A DNA stretch of 64,000 nucleotides from Rhizophagus clarus (lineage: Eukaryota; Glomeromycota; Glomeromycetes; Glomerales; Glomeraceae). The notes below the pieces were generated by a model. That model saw nothing but the letters and a program-made list of their open reading frames with translations, made no database searches and was not told the DNA's origin. Shown here in pieces: positions 46,194-58,097 of the stretch (the stretch's first letter is position 1; each line of letters begins with the position of its first letter). The stretch lies in the NCBI GenBank assembly GCA_015698045.1, contig BLAL01000194.1, forward strand, positions 310,001 to 374,000, read 5' to 3'. A program made the translations under genes and the position numbers.

Positions 46194-48416
46194 TTAGATG
46201 TTGCCAAAACCAAGGGTGTGTGCTGTGCGTTGTAGTATTGAGAAGTTTGTTGAGGTATTCGGATCGTTCTGTGTTGTTCCGCCTATCGGGGGAAGGTCTA
46301 GATTTTCTTCGTGGAAAATGATGTCTCCATCGTTATAAACGGTTCGTGTTATATGTGTTTCGTCACTATAATCATAATTGGATTGACTGGCATTATCGCT
46401 CATGTCGTCCATGTTTGGTTCGTAATCTTGTTCGTTTCCTCCCAACTGTTGAAAGAGGCTGTTTAATTGTTCGAGTATCTGATCTTGTTTGATTTTGACT
46501 CGTGAATTTTGTTCTTTGATTGCTATGGTGACTTTGTGATTGTTTAAGATGTCTGTTTGTAATTTTGTTAGTTGATTCTTTAGATTTTTATTTTCTTGCT
46601 CCAATGTGTTGATTTTGCTATGTGCATCTTTTAGAGATGATTTGAGAGCTGTGATTTCGGATTTTATATCATCTATTGGGTTATCCCAGTTGTTCATCAA
46701 GATTGATGGTTGTTTTCCTGGGAAATTATTGGGTTTTATGTTAGATATCAAGGGTGGTTGGAATTGTTGTTTCGGTGGTGTATTTCTATGGAACGTGGTA
46801 AAATTGCCCTGTAGCAAATGTTTGAATTTTTTGGTAATGTCTGTGTTAAGGGAGATCTTTGTGTTTGTATTTCGGTTAATTAAGGATTTTTTGAACGAAC
46901 GTGTGGGTGTTGTATTATTGTCAGCTCGTTGGTCACATGATTGATATTCATGTGCAGGGTTGCCACAGATTGTGCACGATTTGTTATGTGATGATGGGAA
47001 AACATATATCGTGGTATTGAAAACATTAAATTTGGTATATGTATTAATAAATTTTGTTTTTGGAGCGTAAGCATACGCTGTTTTAAAGCTTTGTCTTCTT
47101 GGAGGCGTCATGAACGAGCATGAGGATGCTCCTATTTTAGTAAGTAAAGGTTTTAAATCTTGTGATGTGGCATTTAGTGGAATGCCCGTGATCTTGTAGC
47201 TACATTCCGTTCTTTTTATATATTCTTGATATGTTTGGTTAGCTGGAAGAATGCGTATGTTGATATGGTCGATTGTTTTGTACCATATGTCGTTTCCAAA
47301 TATATTGTCCGCAGAGGACTGATTTTTGAAGGTTAAAAGAATTTGTTTTTTGGTGGGTTTGTTATTATTATTTCTCTGTTGGTGGTATCTGGCGCTGTTT
47401 GGATTTCCATTTGGTGTAGCGTTGGGTGGTTGTCTATTAAAGGGTTTTTTGAAAATTTCCTGGACCTTTTCTATTGGTCCGTATGCTTTTTGGAATACCT
47501 CTATTACGGTATCCGTCGGGAAATTTGCTTCTATATCTACTAGTTTTATGGTTCTTCTGTCTATTTTTTCTAAGTATTTAGTTATTTCTTTGTTTACTGT
47601 TTCTTCATCAAATTTGTAGAACATTACCTTTAAGGTGTCATTAAAGGTATTGTGTAATGCATCCGCATAAGATTTGTTGTTGAAACGTAAAATTATTAAA
47701 GGAATTTGTCCTATTACAATAGGGCGTGATGATACACCAATGAAAGAATCATTTGAATGGAAGTATGTTCTTATTAAGTTGATTACGCCTTCTAGGTTAT
47801 TATCATATGCTTTGAATGAGTTAAGGAAAGTGAAAACTGTATGGTTTACTTGTCCTCCATAAGAAGTAAAGTCATCGTTGGTGTCTAGCATGATCGTATC
47901 CTTATTGGGGTTAGTCTGTTGTTGATCCTGAATTTCTTTGTTAGTTGCGTTGGGAATTTTCCCTTGGTCACGTGATTGACCTTCGTCGTTGGGTGGTGAG
48001 GTGGTATTATTGTTGGGGCTATGAATAGAGTCATTTAAAGTTTGTTGAATGGGTTGACTAGAATCTACTGTTTCTTTGTGTAAAATTTGTAAAGTTTCAT
48101 TTACAGTAACTTCAGGAACATCCTGTTCCGAGGAGATAGGATGGGAGGATTCTTGCATGTTAACATCTTTGGATTGGTCATCCTTAGTTTTATTGCGTTT
48201 GTTTTGACGGTTGGGTTTAATAGTATCATCACTATTTTCATCTTCTTCCTCCAATGAATAGGTATCTTTAGCGATACTTTCATCAGTGATACTGGTATAG
48301 TTGTCACTTTTTTTAGTTTTGTTTGTTGCGTTAATAATATCAGACTTAGTAGTAGAACGTAAAGTCCGTTTTTTGTAAGGTACAGATTTTTCAACAGGAG
48401 AGTTTGTACGTTGCAT
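46194..48416 (-). CDS. LINE ORF1, gag-like nucleic-acid-binding protein
   Basis: 740 residues, uninterrupted. The N-terminal 200 residues are polar and likely disordered. A segment around residues 290-330 (IKLVDIEANFPTDTVIEVFQ ... GPIEKVQEIF) resembles an RRM-like fold. A CCHC zinc knuckle (CTICGNPAHEYQSC) lies near residue 480. A coiled coil (EITALKSSLKDAHSKINTLE and on) follows, then an acidic tail. In LINEs of this type ORF1 packages element RNA into a ribonucleoprotein and may form trimers through the coiled coil. It lies just upstream of ORF2 on the same transcript. The start ATG at 48416 gives about 160 nt of 5' UTR. Confidence 0.88.
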   Translation of the reverse strand: MQRTNSPVEKSVPYKKRTLRSTTKSDIINATNKTKKSDNYTSITDESIAKDTYSLEEEDENSDDTIKPNRQNKRNKTKDDQSKDVNMQESSHPISSEQDVPEVTVNETLQILHKETVDSSQPIQQTLNDSIHSPNNNTTSPPNDEGQSRDQGKIPNATNKEIQDQQQTNPNKDTIMLDTNDDFTSYGGQVNHTVFTFLNSFKAYDNNLEGVINLIRTYFHSNDSFIGVSSRPIVIGQIPLIILRFNNKSYADALHNTFNDTLKVMFYKFDEETVNKEITKYLEKIDRRTIKLVDIEANFPTDTVIEVFQKAYGPIEKVQEIFKKPFNRQPPNATPNGNPNSARYHQQRNNNNKPTKKQILLTFKNQSSADNIFGNDIWYKTIDHINIRILPANQTYQEYIKRTECSYKITGIPLNATSQDLKPLLTKIGASSCSFMTPPRRQSFKTAYAYAPKTKFINTYTKFNVFNTTIYVFPSSHNKSCTICGNPAHEYQSCDQRADNNTTPTRSFKKSLINRNTNTKISLNTDITKKFKHLLQGNFTTFHRNTPPKQQFQPPLISNIKPNNFPGKQPSILMNNWDNPIDDIKSEITALKSSLKDAHSKINTLEQENKNLKNQLTKLQTDILNNHKVTIAIKEQNSRVKIKQDQILEQLNSLFQQLGGNEQDYEPNMDDMSDNASQSNYDYSDETHITRTVYNDGDIIFHEENLDLPPIGGTTQNDPNTSTNFSILQRTAHTLGFGNI

Positions 48417-48814
48417 GTTGAAAGTTTGTCTAATAGTTCTAATAAGAGTTGAACCTTTTCCTATCTAGACGGTTATAAAGTATAATTTAACCGTTGTTAT
48501 TGTATGAATATAGTGTTTGAAATCGACTTTTTTCTTTAGCACAATTTTTGGCCTTGGGATCGGCAGGAAAAAGTTTTTTTTTTGATTATCGAAGCAACTA
48601 TAGTGCCGGCCAGAATTACTAAATTATAAATCAGTCACGTGTTAAAAATTTGTTAACTTTGGCATTGTGTACACAATGTTTTAACTCTGGCCGGAATTAT
48701 AAACTAACTGCCGATCATTGAATATAGACACGCAAAAAACACATGCACAATCGACTAGGATCGATTAATCGATTCTAGTACGATTCTAATTATGGGAATC
48801 GATTCCAACTCCTA

Positions 48815-50972
48815 TAAAGGTATAATGACTGTTCTATTGATTTTAATAGAGAGAAAAAAAAGTTTTTGAAATTTATGATAGTTCTGCCCTGCCTTTATAT
48901 ACCTGATTTTATCCCGAATTGGTTATAATTTCAATTAAGGGAGATCTACTCCAGTATGCAACTTAGCCACACATCGACTCGGCCAAAATTAAAACTTATT
49001 AATAAACCATTTCAAATTTTATTTTCAATTACCATTCATTAAAATTTAAAATTCAAGATTACAATATTCTGTAACTATAAATGCAAAATAAATGCTCTAA
49101 TTTTTTTTTTTATTAAACAGTTGCTCATCTATGCGAACATATGAAAATAAGCATTTGTAAATAGGGTATTACCTAAACTATTTAATCTTCTTAATTTTGT
49201 TAACGAAAAATATTATTATTCTCGTTTATTTCTTTTATTCTTAGGATTTGTTCACGTTTCATGCTGCATGCAGTATTTTAATTAATCTTCTTATCCGTTT
49301 CTAATCTAAGCATATGTGTTTATGTTAATAGACTTAATACTGTAATTAGTAGATAAAGAAGGTCTGAAAATTTTGAAATTCTTTTTTAAGAAATATTAAA
49401 ATGGTTTGAATAATAATAAAGTTTGCGTTTAGTAGATTGTTTGTTGCACTTCATGATTATTTTTCTTGTTTACGTTTCTAACGCGTCAACTACCGCTTCT
49501 AACATTTTAATATGTAGAATTTTATCCACTATCCTTGAGATCTTTTGATTTCAGTAATTCATTTTCTTTCTTTAACATCCCTTCTCATCTTATTTTACCA
49601 TCTGAAATTTCAGGAAACTTTTATTATTGTTCATGAGAATAACTTTCTTAGTTAGCTCAATGTCAACAAAAACATTTTAATAAAGAAGCCGAACTCACTG
49701 CCGAAGAACTTCTAAAGTTTAAAAAGCAAAAGTGCGTTCTTTTATTTTGCAAAGAGGGTAACCCTGGGTCGGGTGCTTTCTTGGTAGGAGAAATACTATA
49801 TTTGTCAGCCAGAAATCGACCATCAACAGGCATCTTATCTTCGTTATTGGTAAAGTTCTAATTGTTCTAAAGGAGGAACAGACTATGTGCCTTCTTTACA
49901 TATAGGTTAAAGATGTAAATTTTTGACAAGTTAAACTATAAGGAATTATTATAAAGAAGTAGTTGTTAAATAAGTAAATTAATACAAGCATGTAACAAAA
50001 AAAAAAACTAAGTGTGCGATAGAGCAAAAATTAGTAGAGATGGAAGCTAACTTATAGTCACTCGTTTATATTTTTTATAGTACTCTAATAAAATACTACG
50101 AGTGAAGGAAAGCAAGAAGGACTGCGAGAATATCTGTCTGTTAAAAATGGTTTTTTTCAATAAAGAGACTTCAGAAAGTTTGAACTTACTTGGAAAGAAA
50201 GTAATAAAAGAAGAAGTAATTTTTTGTTGATAGCCGTTTACCGTACCACATAATCGTTCATTGTACCTTGCCTTTTACACTCAAACTTAACGTAAAAGTT
50301 GAAGGAATAAAAAATTTAAACTGCGTAATGTTAACTTTTTTTAAAAACTATATCATTTTCTATATAAAAATGAAAATAACGTAAAAAATTAATAAATAAA
50401 AACTAATCGTCAGAATTGAAAAAAAAATATTAAAAATTAAGATTGAATTTGTATTCATCATATCTTATCTTCTGGGTAAATCCGTAAATTTAAGAATTTT
50501 CTAACTATTTCATATTATTTAACATATGCTAATAATAAATAATAAAGATTATATTGATAATATGTCGATTCTATTGAATATTCTCATTAATTGATATTCG
50601 CTTATCATCAAATAAATTTTTCCACCAACGACCTATTGGAAAATTTTATCTTGTTATTAATAATAAAATCATTAAGAATAATTGTAATATTTATTAAAAG
50701 GTTGCGAAGGTCAATAGAATTGAGGTCTGAGCTGTTTCTAAGTCACTTCAAACATCATGAAAGTATTATTTTTTGATCATTATTTTATAGCAAGATATTA
50801 TCATGTGACACGTGATACTTAACGGATGAAGTTAGATTAATTGACTTAATGGTATATTGGTGATACTGTGTGCAACAAATTTTATATTTTAATAAATTTT
50901 AGCCAAGAGGTCATGCGGTCAAAAAAAAATATTTTTTTTCTTCTTTCACCTGAATTATAGTTAAAAAAAAAA
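48815..50972. other. intergenic, mostly AT-rich; 5' flank of the BTB-TLDc gene
   Basis: No intact gene seen apart from the exon-like stretch at 49652-49861. AT-rich DNA predominates. The last 60 bases before 50973 are T- and A-rich with a TATTTTTTTTCTTCTTTCACC pyrimidine tract typical of fungal leaders. Confidence 0.35.
49652..49861 (+). other. exon-like open stretch, unknown
   Basis: Sixty-nine codons open between stops, protein-like in composition (HFNKEAELTAEELLKFKKQK, then CVLLFCKEGNPGSGAF), with a possible donor GTAAAG at 49850 and an upstream acceptor TTTCAG at about 49611. No matching neighbouring exons were found and I do not recognise the family. It may be an orphan exon or a pseudogene scrap. 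Confidence 0.25.
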
Positions 50973-52483
50973 ATGTCTACCCAATTTTTTTCAAAATTAA
51001 GTCAAAACTATATCGAGATTTTGGATGATAATGAATATCATGATGTTAATATTGAAGTGGGAGAGGACCCTAACGTAAAAATATTTCGTGCACATATGAT
51101 TATCTTATGTTATCGTTCTTCATTTTTACGACGAATTTTGGCTTCTAAAAAAAAGAAAGATAATAATACCTTAGTTCATATTAAGTTATCAAATATATCA
51201 CCAGAAATCTTTCAAATTATTTTAAGGTAAAGTAATAATACGAATTATGATAATTTTAATTTAAAAATTATTTAAAAATTGACCCTTAAATTTATAATAT
51301 TAGATATCTTTATGGTGGTATTATTTCATTGGATGGACAAGATCCTTTAGATATTTTTAAAATTTTAATTGCTGCTGATTCACTTCTTCTTCGAGAACTA
51401 GTTGATTATTTACAAACCCATTTTATTGAAAAAGAAATTGAGTGGATGGAACAACGTTTTGAATTTATTTATCGAACAAGTTTTCAATCTCATAATTTAT
51501 CAGAAATTCAAAAATTTTGTATAGATTTCATGGCTAAATTTCCTGAGAAAATATTTAAATCACTTGATTTTACTTCGTTACCTGAAAAATTTTTGATATC
51601 ACTTATTAAAAAAGATGATTTGCAAATGAAAGAAATCGAAGTTTGGGAATACGTGTTAAAATGGGGTCTTGCACAAAATCAAACTATCAATCCAGATCCT
51701 GATACTTGGACAGATAATGATTACGAAATGATGAAAAATACATTACGAAATTGTTTACCTTTAATTAGATTTTTTAGTTTATCATCTAAAGAATTTTTAC
51801 ACAAAGTGAGTCCATACAAAAAGCTCTTAAAACAACAAGTTTGTAAAGATTTATTGAATTCATATATGGATCCTGATATTGAACCAAATAACGATAATAT
51901 TCCACTTCCCAGAAACTTAAGGAACAGTAACGTTATTGAATCAAAGATCGTTAATTTAAATATAATATCAACTATTTCAAGATGGATTGACAAAGTAGAT
52001 TTTAATGTTAAATTTTCATATTTAAGGGAATTATATTTACCATTCAAATTTGATTTATTATTAAGTGGTAGTCGAGATGGATTCAGTGCAGAAAAATTTC
52101 ACAAATTGTGCGATAATAAACTTAATACTATTATATTTATTAAAGTAAAGGGGACTGGAGAAATTCTAGGTGGACATAATCCTTCGATATGGAAATCTTC
52201 TATTGATTGGGGTCAATCTTATTATAGTTTTATATTTTCTTTTAAGAGTAAAAACAAGATTAAGGATTCAGTTTTAAGTCGCATAAAAAATATAAATAGA
52301 GCATTAAACTATGAAGCTGATGGTCCCTCATTTGGTGGCGACGATATTAAATTATCATTTAGTTTTCTTGTCTATGCATGTAAATGTAGATGTATACAAA
52401 CTGATTATGAGAAAAAAATAAGAGATAATAATGATTGGTCCCATGTTGAAGATTATGAAGTGTTTCAAATCACGAAAACATAA
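50973..52483 (+). CDS. BTB-BACK-TLDc domain protein
   Basis: Exon 1 50973-51226 and exon 2 51304-52483 are joined over a 77-nt intron (GTAAAG...TTAG) that splits an Arg codon. The product is 477 residues. Domains in order: BTB/POZ at about 15-110 (NEYHDVNIEVGED, FRAHMIILCYRSSFLRRIL, YLYGGIISLDGQ), BACK-like helices at about 120-240 (FCIDFMAKFPEKIF, VWEYVLKWGLAQNQ, DTWTDNDYEMMKNTL), a linker, and TLDc at about 295-477 (LLSGSRDGFSAEKFHKLCD, IFIKVKGTGEILGGHNP, GPSFGGDDIKLSF). BTB-BACK proteins usually recruit substrates to cullin-3 ligases, and TLDc domains bind V-ATPase or act in oxidative stress. The family is expanded in Rhizophagus, and its role there is unknown. This copy looks intact, whereas three other copies in the window are dead. 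Confidence 0.93.
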
Positions 52484-52639
52484 TTTATTTAAATAAATGT
52501 TCTGATCTTTCAATATTCTTATTTAAAAAATTTTTATTTTTCAAAAAAATCAGTCTTTATTTAAAAGTAGTTTTTTGTTATTACGGCTATTTCAGTCTTT
52601 ATTTTTTCAGAAAATTTTTTTAGTATCATTTTGGGATGG
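52484..52639. other. 3' flank of the BTB-TLDc gene
   Basis: Short AT-rich 3' flank containing T-rich and TTTTTATTTTT stretches; likely holds the polyadenylation region. No further feature seen. Confidence 0.3.
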
Positions 52640-53950
52640 TTCTTTAAATTATAATATTTAAATTTATTTACGGATATTCCCAGTGTGAAGTCTTGATTAT
52701 GATTAATAAAAATCTTTTTATTTTATAATATCCTAATTTCTACTATTGTATTAAGATATCAGATTTAACAGTATTTATGTCAGTATTTTAATTCAAGTTA
52801 TGAATGTCATGAATAGTAGTTTTTTTTGGTATATTTGTTCTGCACAAATAAATAAATTAGACCCATTTCGTTTCCACTAAAGCAGCATTTCTCCACAAAG
52901 ATAAGTTGAACGCGATTGACAAAGATGCTGTTCACGTGAACGGGAGAAGCTACGCGTGAGTAATCTTTTTTTTTCATATTGCGTAGATATATATTATTCT
53001 TCGTTTCGCTCCGAACAATAACCGAAACTAATCAAATAAGTCTTTGCAAATTCTCCAAAAACAATTACAAATTATCTAACTTTCTTTTACAATATGTATA
53101 TGGTTATCTGGACAGCAAATTGGATTAATGAAATGGGGATCCTGAAAAACAACAATAAACAATATTGTTTCATTTGTAAATTTTTTTATAATTTAATTTT
53201 ATTTATTTATTTATTTTGAAACAAGAAGGCAAATATTGCTGAAAAAAAATTTTTACAAATATTTAAAATATTTACTTCACGTTTTCTTTTGCATTGAAAA
53301 CATCGCAAATTGATTTCGCATAATAAGTCTGTCCTCGTCTAACTTACAATGTTAAAAAAATTTCAAATTAATTATAATCAAATATACAGTATGATATTAC
53401 GATAAAGGTTTGCACCTCCAATTTACAATTGATAACGAATTTTCGTTGTCGTTGTCTTGTAATAACGTATAATAAAGCAGTTAATATACTGTACTGTCTG
53501 ACTGTCTGTACACACAATAATAAAACTAAATATATCAAAAGAAAATTAAATTAATAGGATATGTCACCGCAAATGATTTATTACTGCACAAAATTTTTTT
53601 GAATTTTTATAAATTTCTGACTGAAATAATATAAACAACATTACTATATGTAAATTTATGAATAGAACAACTTTTTCTTAGGTCAAGCTTTTGAGAAAAA
53701 TATGAAAGTTTGATTTTTTAAGTAAAATACTCTAAAAAAAAAATTGTTTTTTAACAAAACTTTCAAAATTATTGCATTTTTATTATTTTAATTATAATTT
53801 GTTTTTTTAACCCTGACTAAAATTATAATTTTTGGATAGAATTGAGACCTACGGCGATATTTAACAACATTCAAATTAATTCATCAAAAATCAAAAATAC
53901 ATCATGAAATTATAAAAAAATACGTGATAAAAAATCATTAAAAAATGAAG

Positions 53951-54300
53951 GGGTATATAAAATAATTACTGTGCTATCGGATAAAAAAATTAACTGACCA
54001 TCAGAGGAAACCGTAGAGATGTGCAAATTTGTAACTCTGACAAAAATTGTAACTTCAGTAGAATTATGCCTTAACTTCGGCCAGGAAACAGTATCAGCAT
54101 TATTAGTTGTGCGTATTAGATTACATTTTATCCATCTCTAAGCCCGAGATGTACCCTCTCGAAGATATATATAACATTTCCTTGAATGTCGTATAATGAC
54201 AATCGCAACTACCCATTCAGACATTAGTTTGTTTCTCCTTGTGAATCATAACTCGTTATATCGCCATGTTATTGAACAAAAGTCGTTCACAAAGACGACC
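53951..54300 (+). promoter_or_regulatory. highly conserved block with TATA-like motif, copy 1
   Basis: This 350-bp block matches 57703-58050 with only about six differences, far fewer than the flanks. It contains TCTCGAAGATATATATAACA (TATA-like, about 54159-54178), followed by GTCGTATAATGACAATCGC and GTGAATCATAACTCGTTATA, then an ATG at 54266. The layout suggests a core promoter and leader reading to the plus strand, but it could also be a miniature element (AGAGATG...CATCTCT ends at about 54015-54140). See the small frame at 54266-54373. Confidence 0.4.
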
Positions 54301-54373
54301 TGTGCTAAAAAATAAAACTGTCCGCTCCAAGACTAATGTATTACGCAAATTGAATAAACAACTTGCCCTATAA
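54266..54373 (+). CDS. possible 35-residue basic peptide, copy 1
   Basis: ATG in the conserved block opens a short basic frame (MLLNKSRSQRRPVLKNKTVR and on, ending NKQLAL then TAA), about 90 bp downstream of a TATA-like motif. In the second copy (58017-58097) the first 22 codons are kept, with one replacement (Arg to Gly) and two silent changes, then the frame ends early. Too short to trust without expression data; it may be a leader of something else or not translated. Confidence 0.25.
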   Translation: MLLNKSRSQRRPVLKNKTVRSKTNVLRKLNKQLAL

Positions 54374-55286
54374 TCAACTATTCAATCAATCTGCGTCCTT
54401 ACTTTGTTATTAATTTCTCCAAATGAAAATATGGTAATATGGGTAATATGATAACCAAGAATTTATAATCATAGCTAGATTGACATGAGTAGTTGGAAAA
54501 AGGATCGCAAAAGAAAGCTATTTAATGAAAAGAAGCGCAAAAAAAATAGTTGTCTGATAGTAAATGAAAACAAGCCGATTTTTATATTGCAAAATCAATT
54601 ACTGACTAGAAACGACGAGACGACTAAACAATTTTAAAAAAAAAATGCTCATTTTTAAATTTTCCGAAATATGCTGTTATACAAAATAGGATAATACAGT
54701 GGGCCAGTTCATTTCGTCACATTTTTTTTACTGCTAATGTGATTGTGTCTCTCCTTTTATTCGTACCTTTACAAAATTATTTGGTCGCAATATGCTGTAT
54801 AGAACGGAGTACATCATTATAATAACGGTAAATTATAATACCTTCTACAATGTAATCCTTGCAGACAATAAACACTTAGGTATCCGTATGATGAGAAAAT
54901 GATCGAGCAATTTTTAACAAGCATAATTCTTTTTGAACATTTAGAAAAATGTAATTACTTTTTTAAACGATAATCTATGTATGAAAGTTCTAAAAAAAAA
55001 AGAAAGAACTGAAAGAATCTGAAAAACGTATGTAAAAAACAGTTTATATTATTTATTTTTAAATGTTGTTGTAATGCGTATTGTCATAAAAAACTGTTTT
55101 GAATGACCTTTTTTCAAAAAAAAAAAAAAAAAAAAAAAAATAGAACTTTGTTTACGATAACATGAACATTATCCAATTTTCTTAATACCTCATAAATTTT
55201 TATCCATTGACTATTTTATTTTATAAATTTTTAAAATTAAAACAAATGATACTTACCCTATTCACATAATTTAATTTTAAAAATTA

Positions 55287-55471
55287 TTAACAAAAACAAA
55301 AAGGAGCACATTGAATAATACAACGTTCTTAAAAATTATAATTTTTTATTTTAAAAAAATGAAATGAAATGAAATGAAAAACTAAATATCATAGTAACAA
55401 GATTACTAACTTTGCGGTATGGCGGAAACGATGATGATCACGAAAATAGTGAAAAGAACTTTGATCTTCAT
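55287..55471 (-). CDS. secreted Cys-peptide precursor, copy 1
   Basis: Exon 1 55471-55411 and exon 2 55327-55287 flank an 83-nt intron (GTTAGT...TTAAG). The product is 33 residues. Residues 1-17 are a clear signal peptide (MKIKVLFTIFVIIIVSA), then IPQ, then a dibasic KR (Kex2-type) site, then CIIQCAPFCFC with Cys at mature positions 1, 5, 9 and 11. Without splicing the frame ends after AIPQS, so the intron decides whether the Cys peptide is made. The second copy keeps the exon lengths exactly (61 + 41 nt). Secreted, processed peptides of this kind can act as pheromones, host-signalling peptides or antimicrobial factors; which applies here is unknown. I do not recognise a described family. Confidence 0.5.
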
Positions 55472-57702
55472 TTTTTCAATTATTTTTAAAAAGTTTTTAG
55501 ATGTTTCTTGAATTTGTTTTTATAAAAAATTCAGATTATTCTACAAAAAACGTATTACGTCCTGTAAAATTAGGTAATTACTTATCAACGCTTTTTATTA
55601 TTTTTCAACGAACATTGTGGCAAAGTATTTGAGTATTTGACACGATTCAATGAGTTAAATCGTAATCAAATAAGCCTAAAAACTCGCGAACAAGCCACAT
55701 TTATTTGGTTGGCTTAGACAACTTACATATTTTGAATACGTAGCATATTATTCTTTACTTACTAGATCATACCATTTGATGAACGCTTTGATTATCATTT
55801 ATAATGATTATCTAGCAGTTGACCACCAGCTGTATAAAACAAAGATTAAATCATTCCGATAATAATATGACATTATGTCATTATTACGTCGTGTAAAATA
55901 TTTATATATCGGTCACAGAACCAAATGATTGGATAGAAATGAATCACGCAATGGTCATTTTCGCCAGTCAATGAAGGGTCCTGTAGTGTTATCATTCTGG
56001 CGCTTTTTACCATGTACCATGTTGTAATATAAAACTTCTATCTACTATTTTTATTTCACTTTATAAGCTTTATACAAACTTTCCCTATAAGTTTTCATTT
56101 ACTTTTTTTTTTTATCCAATAAATGATCAATATTATCGTTATTGTCATACATAATAAAATATGAAATACTATCGTACTCTATTTGGCTGAATGATAATAA
56201 TTTTCAAATTTATTCACAGATATTCTGATGATAAAAAGATTTTCTGGGTTCATAGACAGAACATTCACAACAATGTGAAGTCTTGATTATGATTAATAAA
56301 AATCCTTTTTTTTTTATTTCATAATATCCTAATTTCTACTATTGCATTAAGATATCAGATATAACACAGTATTTATGTCAATATCATTTTAATTCAAGCT
56401 ATCGAATCATGAATGTCGTGAATAGTAGTTTTTTTTTTTGGTATATTTGTTCTACACAAATAAATAACACTAAAGCAGCATTTCTCCACAAAGATAATTT
56501 TTTATCTGTGAACGCGATTGACAAAGATGTTCACGTGAACGGGCGAAGCTACGCGTGATCTTTTTTTTTTATAGTGCGTAGACATACTATATCGTTCGGA
56601 ACGAAGTTAAGGACAATAACCGAAGCTAATCAAATAAGTCTTAGATAATTATTGTTTTTGTTTTTGGAGAATTTGCAAACTTTCTTTTATAATATGGGTT
56701 AAGTATCTAATGAAAAGTGGGTTAACTAGACAGCAAATTAGACTAAGCTCCTAAAAAACAACAATTAAACAGAATGGAAATCGTGTCGGAATACTTAAAA
56801 GTTTAGAAGCGCAAATAAAAGTTGGTTTGAAGAGGTTACATGATTTTGACATGTTTACAAAATACAACAGAATCATAATCAATAATTTATTTGTACGATA
56901 AATAATATCGTTTCATTGGTAAATTTTTTTTATAATTTAATTTTATTTATTTATTTATTTTAAAACAAGGAGTCAAAAATTGCTGAAAAAAAATTTTACA
57001 AATATTTAAAATATTTATTTCACATTTTCTTTTGCATTGAAAACATCGCAAATTGATTGCTAAGATAAACATCACATAATAAATCTGACCAGTATAAATT
57101 CGTCTAACTTACAATGTTAAAAAAATTTCAAATTAATTATAATCAAATATACAGTATGATATATTACGATAAAGGTTTGCACCTCCAAATTACAATTGAT
57201 AACGAATTTTCGTTATCATTGTCTTGTAAAAACGTATAATAAAGCAGTTAATATACTGTAATATATACTGTACTGTTTGTACACACAATAATACTAAATA
57301 CAGTATGTCAAAAGAATATAAGACAAATAGGATATGTCAAAAATCTCCGCAAGTGACTGATTTATTACTGCACAAAATTTTTTATAAATTTCCGACTAAA
57401 ATACTGATCTAGTTGTAATATAAACAACATTATTATATGTAAATTTATGAATAGAAGAAGTTTCTCTTAGGTCAAACTTTTGAGTAAAATATGAAATTTG
57501 ATTTTTATAGTAAATTATTCTTAAAAAAAAAAAATTTTTTTTTTTTATTTAAATTAAAATGTTTTTTAACTCTGACCAAAATTACAATTTTTGCTAGAAT
57601 TAAGATCTAAGACGATATTTAGCAACACTCAAATTAATTACTCATCATCAAAATATATGAAATTATAAAAATACGCGATAAAAAATCATTAAAAAATGGA
57701 GA

Positions 57703-58050
57703 GGGTATATAAAATAATTACTGTGCTATCGGGTAAAAAAATTAACTGACCATCAGAGGAAACCGTAGAGATGTGCAAATTTGTAACTCTGACAAAAATT
57801 GTAACTTCAGTAGAATTATGCCTTAACTTCGGCCAGGAAACAGTATCAGCATTATTAGTTGTGCGTATTAGATTACATTTTATCCATCTCTAAGCCCGAG
57901 ATGTACCCTCTCGAAGATATATATAACATTTCCTTGAGTGTCGTATAATGACAATCGCAACTACCCATTCAGACATTAGTTTGTTTCTCCTTGTGAATCA
58001 TAACTCGTTATATCGCATGTTATTGAACAAAAGTCGTTCGCAAGGACGGC
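57703..58050 (+). promoter_or_regulatory. highly conserved block with TATA-like motif, copy 2
   Basis: Second copy of the block at 53951-54300, with the same TATA-like motif (about 57910-57930) and leader. One base is lost just before the ATG (CGCATG in place of CGCCATG). Confidence 0.4.
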
Positions 58051-58097
58051 CTGTGCTAAAAAATAAAACTGTCCGCTCCAAGAATTATGTATTATGA
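58017..58097 (+). CDS. possible 26-residue basic peptide, copy 2
   Basis: Counterpart of 54266-54373: MLLNKSRSQGRPVLKNKTVR, then SKNYVL and TGA. It is shorter than copy 1 because the sequence diverges after codon 22. The early stop argues against a conserved C-terminus. Confidence 0.2.
   Translation: MLLNKSRSQGRPVLKNKTVRSKNYVL

Larger units (their letters stand above)
39840..48580 (-). mobile_element. near-full-length LINE, 8.7 kb, with 16-bp target-site duplication
   Basis: Bounded by perfect 16-bp repeats, TTTGATTATCGAAGCA, at 39824-39839 and 48581-48596. On the minus strand it runs from a short 5' UTR through ORF1 (48416-46194), a 40-nt gap, and ORF2 (46153-40251) to a 3' UTR ending in an A-rich tail at 39840-39870. 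The protein set (gag-like ORF1 with zinc knuckle; AP-type endonuclease, reverse transcriptase, RNase H) fits RNase H-bearing LINE clades such as I and Tad1-like. ORF2 carries one stop and one frameshift, so this copy is probably dead but young, since both flanking repeats are still identical. Confidence 0.92.
39773..48814. mobile_element. hAT-like miniature element, split by the LINE
   Basis: The left end TAGGATTGGAATCGATTT (39772 onward) and the right end, in reverse complement TAGGAGTTGGAATCGATTCC (to 48814), form terminal inverted repeats of about 17 bp. The flanks TAAAAGCA and TAAAGGTA match at 6 of 8 positions, consistent with an old 8-bp duplication as made by hAT transposases. Without the LINE the element is only about 300 bp and non-coding. 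It contains an internal pair of CTGGCCGG-type motifs. Confidence 0.5.
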
